The notes beneath the pieces are model-generated. The model did not search any database and was not told where the DNA came from. It saw only the letters and a program-made list of their open reading frames with translations. A stretch of DNA of 64,000 nt, taken from positions 248,001-312,000 of the forward strand of contig CAWHEX010000009.1 of assembly GCA_963828625.1 (NCBI GenBank), given 5' to 3'. The position numbers and the translations under genes were made by a program. Origin of the DNA: PALSA-894 sp963828625 (GTDB lineage Bacteria > Pseudomonadota > Alphaproteobacteria > Rhizobiales > Xanthobacteraceae). The first letter of the stretch is position 1. Each line of letters opens with the position of its first letter. Shown here one piece after another: positions 58,516-64,000 of this stretch.

Positions 58516-58914
58516 ATGAGGAAGGCAGTGTTCGCGGGTGCTGTTGCGCTCGCGATGATGGGACCACTGTTCGTTTCGGAGCACGGATTTGGACCTTCGT
58601 CGGCGTCGGCGCAGGATGTCGTCGTGACGGAAGGCAAGATCGCGCGACTGCGTAGCGCGCTCCGTCTCACCGGTGAACAGCTTGCGCATTGGCGTCCGGT
58701 CGAGGCGGCCTTGCGTGCCGCGATCCGCGAGCAGCGCGAGAACCAGGGCCTGGTGCAGAAGGTTCGCGACCGCGTGAGCCACTATGCGGGCAGCGCGATG
58801 GCGATCCAGCGTGCGATGTCGGCGGCGGGTCCGCTGATCGCGAGCCTCGACGAGAAGCAGCGCGAGAGCGGCCGCCATGCGCTGCGCGCGATGGGCGGCG
58901 CCGCGATGTTCTGA
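58516..58914 (+). CDS. small exported helical protein (Spy/LTXXQ-like)
   Basis: A 132-residue protein with a Sec leader (KAVFAGAVALAMMGPLFVS, then SASA before the cut). The mature part is helical and has LTGEQLAHWRPVEAALR, resembling the LTxxQ motif of periplasmic Spy/CpxP-like proteins, followed by VSHYAGSAMAIQRAMSAAGPLIASL. Spy-type proteins are stress-induced periplasmic chaperones; assignment here is tentative. The 264 bp upstream hold no gene that I can see; the sequence there is more AT-rich than average (runs of T near 58446 and 58470), as expected of a promoter region. Confidence 0.65.
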   Translation: MRKAVFAGAVALAMMGPLFVSEHGFGPSSASAQDVVVTEGKIARLRSALRLTGEQLAHWRPVEAALRAAIREQRENQGLVQKVRDRVSHYAGSAMAIQRAMSAAGPLIASLDEKQRESGRHALRAMGGAAMF

Positions 58915-58978
58915 TCTCTCCTGATTGCGCGCCGCGCCGTGGCAGATGCGGCGCTCTCGTGGCATAAGCGCAATCGGG

Positions 58979-59551
58979 ATGCCGGATACAATTTCATCTC
59001 CCGACGGGTCGCGCGATGAGCTGATCGCGCGCGCCGCCGCGCGTGTCGTGCCCGGCCGCGCGTGCGGAACGTGCACGCTTTGCTGCAAGGTGATCGCGGT
59101 CACGGACTTCGCCAAGCCTCCCGGCGTGTGGTGTACGCACTGCGTGCGCGGCAAGGGCTGCGGGATATACGAGACGCGCCCGACCGACTGCCGCACCTTC
59201 TTCTGCGAGTGGATGCTGGAGAGCCGGTTCGGCCCGGAATGGAAGCCGGAGCGATCGAAGTTCGCGCTGGTGATGGGTGAGGGCGGTCACATCACGGCGT
59301 TCGTCGATCCCGGTTTTCCCTCGGCGTGGCGGCAGGCGCCCTATTTCGACGCCTTCAAGCGCCTTGCGGCCGAAGGCGTGCGCGCTTCTCCGCCGCGCGT
59401 CATCACGGCGCGGATCGGCGCCCGCGTGATCGTGATCCTGCCGGATCGCGAGATCGACGTCGGGGCGATCGGGCCGGACGAGTCGTTGCACCTTGAAGCC
59501 GGCGCGAACGGGCGCATCGAGGCGCGCAAGGTCCCCCGCCCGAAGGGCTGA
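58979..59551 (+). CDS. YkgJ-type cysteine-cluster protein
   Basis: A 190-residue cytoplasmic protein with a CxxCxxxC-type metal site: CGTCTLCCKVIAV, then WCTHCVRGKGCGIYETRP and DCRTFFCEW. Such Zn- or Fe/S-binding clusters define the YkgJ family, with no established biochemical role. The C-terminal half (RVITARIGARVIVILPDREI) is strand-rich. ATG 58979 is chosen as the codon just before the conserved part; the frame is open to 58925. It is transcribed alone between the Spy-like and Bug-type genes. Confidence 0.75.
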   Translation: MPDTISSPDGSRDELIARAAARVVPGRACGTCTLCCKVIAVTDFAKPPGVWCTHCVRGKGCGIYETRPTDCRTFFCEWMLESRFGPEWKPERSKFALVMGEGGHITAFVDPGFPSAWRQAPYFDAFKRLAAEGVRASPPRVITARIGARVIVILPDREIDVGAIGPDESLHLEAGANGRIEARKVPRPKG

Positions 59552-59657
59552 GTGCTGCTTTCATCGCCGATGACCCATGCGCTGGTGCTGCCATCGCGCC
59601 GTGGCGGACGGGTTTGCGAGGCAATAAGCTGCGGCCGCGTCATCCGGGGAGGAGCAC

Positions 59658-60632
59658 ATGGGCCGCGTCATGCCGAGCGCACGATTTGTTTCCGCAGTCC
59701 TCGCGCTTCTCATCCTCGCCGTACCGATCCAGGCGCGCGCCGACGACTATCCGTCCCGCCCGATCACGCTGATCGTGCCGTATCCGCCGGGCGGCGGGGT
59801 CGACACCATCGCGCGCGTGATGGCGCAGAAGCTCTCTCCCGCGCTCGGGCAGCAGGTCATCATCGAGAACCGGCCGGGCGCCGGCGCGGTGATCGGCACG
59901 CGCGCCGCCGCCAAGGCCCCGCCCGACGGCTACACGCTCGTGATGCTGGCGACCGGCTTCACGCTTCCGGCCAACACCGGCTATGAGGCGAAAGACTTCG
60001 CGCCGATCGGCACGATCTCGTCGACGCCGATCGTCGTGATGGCGCATCCGTCGCTGGCGGCGAACTCGCTCTCCGACCTGATCGCGATGGCCAAGAAGGA
60101 TCCCGGCAAGCTCAGCGCCGGGACGCCGCCGCCCCCGACGCTGAACTATTTCGCGATCGAGCTGATGAAGGTCATGGCCGGCATCGACCTGACCATCGTC
60201 ACCTACAAGGGCACCGGCCCGCTCACCAACGATCTGGTCGGTGGGCATGTGCCGCTTGCCTTCAACACCATCGCGCCCGCGCTCGGCAACATCCAGGCCG
60301 GCAAGATCAAGCCGATCGCAGTCGCGGCGCCGAAGCGCTCGGCGGCGTTGCCCGACGTGCCGACCGCCGCGGAGGCGGGACTGCCGGGCTTCGAGGCTGT
60401 GCTCTATTACGCCATCGCGGCGCCTGCCGGAACGCCGCGGGCAATCGTCGATCGCATCAACAAGGAAATGCGCACGATCATCACGTCGGACGAGATCAGC
60501 AAACGCATCGTCTCGGACGGCGGCGATCCTGCGCCGAGCACACCCGATGAATTCGCCGCGATGATTGCACGCGACGAGGGGAAGTGGGCCGATCTGCTCA
60601 AGAAGATCGGGCTTGTCATCAAGAACGACTGA
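59658..60632 (+). CDS. Bug/TctC-family tripartite tricarboxylate transporter receptor
   Basis: A 324-residue periplasmic binding protein with a signal peptide (FVSAVLALLILAVPIQARA). Bug-family hallmarks: YPSRPITLIVPYPPGGGVDT, IENRPGAGAVIGTRAAAKA, PDGYTLVML, and DVPTAAEAGLPGFEAVLYYA. It binds a small carboxylic acid. No TctA/TctB membrane subunits are nearby, as is usual for the expanded Bug family. GGGAGGAG precedes the ATG. It begins a plus-strand run with the lipocalin-like and M20 genes, probably one operon. Confidence 0.92.
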   Translation: MGRVMPSARFVSAVLALLILAVPIQARADDYPSRPITLIVPYPPGGGVDTIARVMAQKLSPALGQQVIIENRPGAGAVIGTRAAAKAPPDGYTLVMLATGFTLPANTGYEAKDFAPIGTISSTPIVVMAHPSLAANSLSDLIAMAKKDPGKLSAGTPPPPTLNYFAIELMKVMAGIDLTIVTYKGTGPLTNDLVGGHVPLAFNTIAPALGNIQAGKIKPIAVAAPKRSAALPDVPTAAEAGLPGFEAVLYYAIAAPAGTPRAIVDRINKEMRTIITSDEISKRIVSDGGDPAPSTPDEFAAMIARDEGKWADLLKKIGLVIKND

Positions 60633-60655
60633 CCGTCGCGCCGGAGAAAGAACGA

Positions 60656-61060
60656 ATGAAAAGCATTGTCGGCACCTGGCGTCTGTTCAAGACGCTCGCG
60701 CGCAACGACGCGGGCGAACCGATGCATCCGCCTTACGGGGAAAAGCCGCGCGGGCTCGTGGTGTTCTATCCCGACAAGCGCATGATGTCGGTGCTGTGCG
60801 ACGGGCGCAGCGAGTTGCCCGCCGGCGAAACGGTGCGCGAATACAATTCGTATTGCGGCAACTATGAATACGACGGCGAAAATCTCGTTACGCGGGTCGA
60901 TGCCTCGGCCAGCAAGGACCGCGTCGGCGGCGAGCAGAAGCGCTTCGTGCGCTTCGACGGCGAACACATGGTGCTGACGCAGAAGCCGCGGCTATGGCAG
61001 GGCGTGATGCAGCACCGCGAACTGATCTGGGAACGCATCGGCGACGCGCCCGCGAATTAG
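60656..61060 (+). CDS. lipocalin-like domain protein
   Basis: A 134-residue single-domain protein of the lipocalin_5 type: KSIVGTWRLFKTLARNDAGE (GxW motif of lipocalins), KPRGLVVFYPDKRMMSVLCD, CGNYEYDGENLVTRVDAS and MQHRELIWERI. It has no leader, so it is cytosolic; relatives bind small hydrophobic ligands and are often found beside Bug-type transporters and hydrolases. ATG 60656 starts 24 bp after the Bug gene; longer starts overlap it. Confidence 0.78.
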   Translation: MKSIVGTWRLFKTLARNDAGEPMHPPYGEKPRGLVVFYPDKRMMSVLCDGRSELPAGETVREYNSYCGNYEYDGENLVTRVDASASKDRVGGEQKRFVRFDGEHMVLTQKPRLWQGVMQHRELIWERIGDAPAN

Positions 61061-61067
61061 AGGTCAC

Positions 61068-62489
61068 ATGCAGAATTCCGAAAAAATCTGGCGGCTGGTC
61101 GACGTGCGCAAGGACGACTACGAGGCACTGTCGGATCGCGTGTGGGGCATGCCGGAGCTTTGCTACGGCGAATTCCGCTCCTCCGCGGAGCACAAGGCGA
61201 TGCTGGAGCAGGAGGGCTTCCGCATCACTGAGAACGTCGCTGGCATTCCGACCGCCGTGATGGGCGAAGCCGGCGATGGCGGGCCGGTGATCGCGATCCT
61301 TGGCGAATACGATGCGCTGCCGGGCCTGTCGCAGGTCGCGGGCATCGCGGAGCCGAAGGAAGTTGAGCGCGGCGGCAACGGGCACGCCTGCGGCCACAAT
61401 CTGCTCGGCTCGGCGGCGCTGCTCGCCGCGGCGGCCGTGAAGAACTACCTCACCGAGGCCGGGATCAAAGGTCGTGTGCGCTATTACGGCTGCCCGGCCG
61501 AGGAGGGCGGCGCCGCCAAGACCTTCATGGTACGCGCCGGCTGCTTCGAGGACGTGGACATCGCGATCACCTGGCATCCGGGCGCGATGAACCGCGTCGA
61601 CGATGCGCTGAGCCTCGCGGGCGCGCGCATCGACTACACGTTCCGTGGCCGTGCCTCGCATGCGGCCGCTGCGCCCCACCTTGGGCGCAGCGCGCTCGAT
61701 GCCGTCGAGCTGATGAGCGTCGGCGTCAATTACATGCGCGAGCATATGCCGTCGGACGCGCGTATCCACTATGCGGTGCTCGACTCCGGCGGTATCGCGC
61801 CGAACGTGGTGCAGGCCTACGCCAAGGTGCGCTACTCGATCCGCGCGCGCGACGTGCAGGGAATGAACGCGCTGGTGGCGCGCGTCGCCAAGGTAGCCGA
61901 TGGCGCGGCGCTGATGACCGAGACCAAGGTCGAGGTGAAGGTGCACACGGCTGTGTCGAACCTGCTCGGCAACACGCCGCTCGAAAAGGCGATGCAGAGC
62001 CAGCTCGAACGGCTCGGGCCGCCGCCGTTCGATGCGGCCGACCGCAAGTACGCCGCCGACATCCAGGCGACGCTGTCGGCCGAGGACATCGCGTCGTCAT
62101 ATGCGCGCATCGCGATGCCGGTGAAAAAAGACACGCCGCTGTGCAACTTTGTCGTGCCCTACGGCACCAAAGGCGCACCGATGATCGGCTCGACCGATGT
62201 GGGCGACGTGAGCTGGGTGGTGCCGACCGTGCAGGCGCGCTGCGCCACCGTGGCAATCGGCACGCCGGGCCACTCATGGCAGATCACGGCCCAAGGCAAG
62301 TCCGGCCATGCCAAGAAGGGCATGGTCAACGCCGCGAAGGTGATGGCCGGCCTCGCGGTCGATGCGCTCGGCGATCCCGCGCTGATCGCGGGCGCGAAGG
62401 CCGATCTCAAGGCGCGCACCGATGTGACGCCGTATGCCTGTCCGCTTCCACCGAACGTGCAGCCGCCGATCCAGCCGCGTCCGGCGTAA
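61068..62489 (+). CDS. M20 family amidohydrolase (AbgB-like)
   Basis: A 473-residue M20D hydrolase similar to p-aminobenzoyl-glutamate hydrolase subunit B. Motifs: VIAILGEYDALPGLSQVAG, GNGHACGHNLLGSAALLAA (metal Cys-His), YGCPAEEGGAAKTFMVRAG (catalytic Glu pair), ITWHPGAMNRVD, and FRGRASHAAAAPHLGRSALD of the dimerisation domain. AbgB-type enzymes split amide-linked glutamate or related N-acyl amino acids. The start lies 7 bp after the lipocalin-like gene, so the two are co-transcribed. It is convergent with the next M20 gene. Confidence 0.9.
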   Translation: MQNSEKIWRLVDVRKDDYEALSDRVWGMPELCYGEFRSSAEHKAMLEQEGFRITENVAGIPTAVMGEAGDGGPVIAILGEYDALPGLSQVAGIAEPKEVERGGNGHACGHNLLGSAALLAAAAVKNYLTEAGIKGRVRYYGCPAEEGGAAKTFMVRAGCFEDVDIAITWHPGAMNRVDDALSLAGARIDYTFRGRASHAAAAPHLGRSALDAVELMSVGVNYMREHMPSDARIHYAVLDSGGIAPNVVQAYAKVRYSIRARDVQGMNALVARVAKVADGAALMTETKVEVKVHTAVSNLLGNTPLEKAMQSQLERLGPPPFDAADRKYAADIQATLSAEDIASSYARIAMPVKKDTPLCNFVVPYGTKGAPMIGSTDVGDVSWVVPTVQARCATVAIGTPGHSWQITAQGKSGHAKKGMVNAAKVMAGLAVDALGDPALIAGAKADLKARTDVTPYACPLPPNVQPPIQPRPA

Positions 62490-62492
62490 GCT

Positions 62493-63773
62493 TCAGTTTG
62501 CGGGCCGCGTGCCGCACCAGTCCGCGATGAAGCTTGCGATGGTGAGCGTCGCGTTGCGGATGCTGTCGAGCTCGACGTATTCGTCGAAGCCGTGGTTGCC
62601 GGAGCCGCTCGCGCCGTAGCACAGGCTCGGAATGCCGTAGTACCGGCCGTAGAAACGGCAATCCGTCACCGCCGGAAGGATGCGTTCGTCGATCTCGCCG
62701 CCATGCACGCGCCGATGCGCGGCGCGCACCGCGTCCTCGAACGCGGAGCCCGGCTCGAGCACGTAGTCGTCGGCCTGGAAACCATTCCAGATCACCTCGG
62801 GCGGATTGTCGGCGAGGAACGGGTCCTGCCGCGCCGCCGCCATCACGACGCCGCTTAGCTCTTCGCGAAATGCTGCGAGCGGCATGCCCGGCAGCACCGC
62901 GATGCGGCAATCGACCTCGCACCACGCGGGCGTAGAACTGGCCCAGTCCCCGCCCGCGATCTTGCCCGGATTGAACTTGATCGGATTGGGGATGCGGCTG
63001 AACCACGGATGGCTTTTCGCGCGCTCGTTAAGCTCGCGCGTGTGACCGCGCAGGGCCTCGATCAGGCCGAACGCCGAGAGGATCGCATTCGTGCCTTGCT
63101 CGCTTTCCGAGACATGCACCGGCTTGCCGCGAATGCGCAGGCGGAACCACATCACGCCGACCGTGCCGCGCAAGATGCGCGGGCCGGTCGGTTCGGGGAT
63201 GAGGCAGGCGTCGGCGCGATAGCCGCGCGCCAATGTGGAGAGCGCGCCGTTTCCGGTGGATTCTTCCTCGGTTACGGTCTGCACATAAACGTCGGAGCCG
63301 GGCAGTACGTCCACATCGCGCAGCGCGTCGAGCGCGAACACCATCGCGGCGACGCCGGACTTCATGTCGTTCGCGCCGCGGCCGTACATGCGGCCATTCT
63401 TCACGGTGCCGGCGAATGGCGGCGTCTGCCACATCGCGACGGGACCGGCCGGCACCACGTCGACATGGCCTTGCAGGATGAGCGAGCGTCCGGCGGGCTT
63501 GGGCGCGCGTAGGCTCGCCACCACCTGCACGGCGCGGCTGTAGTCGGTATCCATTACCGGCGAGAAGCCGGGAAGCGTCTCCATCGGGACGTCGCTCAGC
63601 GTGTAGCGGTCGACCGCCCAGCCGCGGCCCGAGAACTCGCGCGCGATCCAGTCCTGGCAGGGCGCTTCCTCGCCGCGAATGCTCGGGAAGCCGACCAGCG
63701 TCTTCAGCCATTCGGTCTGGCGCGCGAAATTCTTGTCGACCGCCGCGGTCAGCTTTTGCTGAAGGTCCGACAT
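62493..63773 (-). CDS. M20 family peptidase/deacylase (ArgE/DapE type)
   Basis: A 426-residue zinc hydrolase: LILQGHVDVVPAGPVAMW (His/Asp), GRMYGRGANDMKSGVAAMVF (bridging Asp), VQTVTEEESTGNGALSTL (Glu pair), RGKPVHVSESEQGTNAILSA (lid domain) and CYGASGSGNHGFDEYVELDS (late His). Family activity is removal of an N-acyl or N-succinyl group. There is no leader. Only 3 bp separate its stop from that of the convergent AbgB-like gene. It is 25 bp downstream of the partial amidohydrolase and so probably in its operon. Confidence 0.9.
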   Translation of the reverse strand: MSDLQQKLTAAVDKNFARQTEWLKTLVGFPSIRGEEAPCQDWIAREFSGRGWAVDRYTLSDVPMETLPGFSPVMDTDYSRAVQVVASLRAPKPAGRSLILQGHVDVVPAGPVAMWQTPPFAGTVKNGRMYGRGANDMKSGVAAMVFALDALRDVDVLPGSDVYVQTVTEEESTGNGALSTLARGYRADACLIPEPTGPRILRGTVGVMWFRLRIRGKPVHVSESEQGTNAILSAFGLIEALRGHTRELNERAKSHPWFSRIPNPIKFNPGKIAGGDWASSTPAWCEVDCRIAVLPGMPLAAFREELSGVVMAAARQDPFLADNPPEVIWNGFQADDYVLEPGSAFEDAVRAAHRRVHGGEIDERILPAVTDCRFYGRYYGIPSLCYGASGSGNHGFDEYVELDSIRNATLTIASFIADWCGTRPAN

Positions 63774-63798
63774 GCTGGTTCCTCGATTGCGGATGCGC

Positions 63799-64000
63799 TC
63801 AAAAGCCGAACAGCGCGACGGGGTTGTCGACCAGAATTTTCCGTCGCTCTGCCTCGTCCGCCCAGTCCGCTAGCAGGTTGAACAACTGTACGGAGCCGAC
63901 TTTGTCGGCAAACGAAAGATGCGGGTAGTCGCTGCCCCAGATCAGGCGATCGGGCGCGGCCTCGATCAGCGCGCGCGCCATCGGCGCGGCGTCGGCGTAG
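63799..64000 (-). CDS. amidohydrolase family protein, C-terminal part (runs off window)
   Basis: The last ~67 residues of a TIM-barrel metal-dependent hydrolase (Amidohydro_2, 2-pyrone-4,6-dicarboxylate lactonase-like). The visible motif is APDRLIWGSDYPHLSF, with the conserved metal Asp in GSDYPH, followed by a helical tail and ILVDNPVALFGF (the NPxxLF ending of the family). The N-terminus lies beyond position 64000, so the in-window ATG at 63981 is internal. Confidence 0.82.
   Translation of the reverse strand, partial: YADAAPMARALIEAAPDRLIWGSDYPHLSFADKVGSVQLFNLLADWADEAERRKILVDNPVALFGF

Overview
The window is high-GC DNA with densely packed, often ATGA-overlapping genes. It looks like chromosomal sequence from an alphaproteobacterium of the Hyphomicrobiales, in the Bradyrhizobium/Pseudolabrys/Afipia neighbourhood. 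This rests on a D-tartrate dehydratase very close to my recollection of the Bradyrhizobium enzyme, ilv and leu attenuator leaders, many peptide-type ABC and solute-binding genes, and dispersed GC-rich palindromes of the kind common in that group. The assignment is by inspection only. I see no transposase, phage gene, CRISPR array or rRNA; one tRNA-Lys(CTT) is present.

Layout. 1-2.8 kb: a partial MsrQ-like haem membrane protein, a haloacid dehalogenase-type HAD enzyme and an M20 carboxypeptidase. 2.86-7.17 kb: the branched-chain amino acid operon (promoter, ILIVV leader peptide, attenuator, ilvB, ilvN, an uncharacterised protein with a possible His/Cys dyad, ilvC, terminator). 7.2-12.2 kb: a SnoaL-like protein, a membrane sulfatase/phosphotransferase-fold enzyme with a Pho-box-like repeat upstream, a NitT/TauT-type ATPase and permease, and a secreted alpha/beta hydrolase. 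12.2-20.8 kb: a long minus-strand catabolic operon (NDP-forming acyl-CoA synthetase, SCP2-like protein, alpha/beta hydrolase, two beta-hydroxyacid dehydrogenases, MmgE/PrpD, DctP, AroE-like dehydrogenase). 21.5-30.4 kb: two Dpp/Opp-type importers that appear to share one fused ATPase. 30.5-35.6 kb: a lytic transglycosylase, an IorAB-type molybdenum hydroxylase and an amidase. 35.7-49.9 kb: an apparent catabolic module made of an M20 deacylase, amidohydrolase, RidA, a complete Dpp importer, two MlrC-like M81 peptidases each beside its own solute-binding protein, and D-tartrate dehydratase between them. 50-55.3 kb: tRNA-Lys, an orphan NitT-type binding protein, pdxY, PhzF, Nudix, PPK2 and GNAT genes. 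55.3-57.6 kb: a leucine leader peptide, alternative RNA helices and leuA. 57.6-64 kb: a LysE exporter, small secreted and cysteine-cluster proteins, a Bug-type binding protein, two more M20 hydrolases and a partial amidohydrolase.

Two themes stand out. First, ilvBNC and leuA both sit behind leader peptides rich in the codons of the amino acids they make, so the BCAA pathway here is probably controlled by ribosome-mediated attenuation. Second, the window is loaded with uptake systems paired with amide, peptide and acyl hydrolases, which suggests a scavenger of acylated or modified amino acids and peptides.

Caution: from about 13 kb to 58 kb at least twelve otherwise well-conserved genes carry one or more single-base frameshifts, many at short homopolymers. 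Conserved protein continues in the next frame each time, so I read most of these as indel errors in the sequence rather than true pseudogenes. They are typed 'pseudogene' only because the frame is broken as given; the TRAP binding protein, broken only in its signal peptide, is left as CDS.
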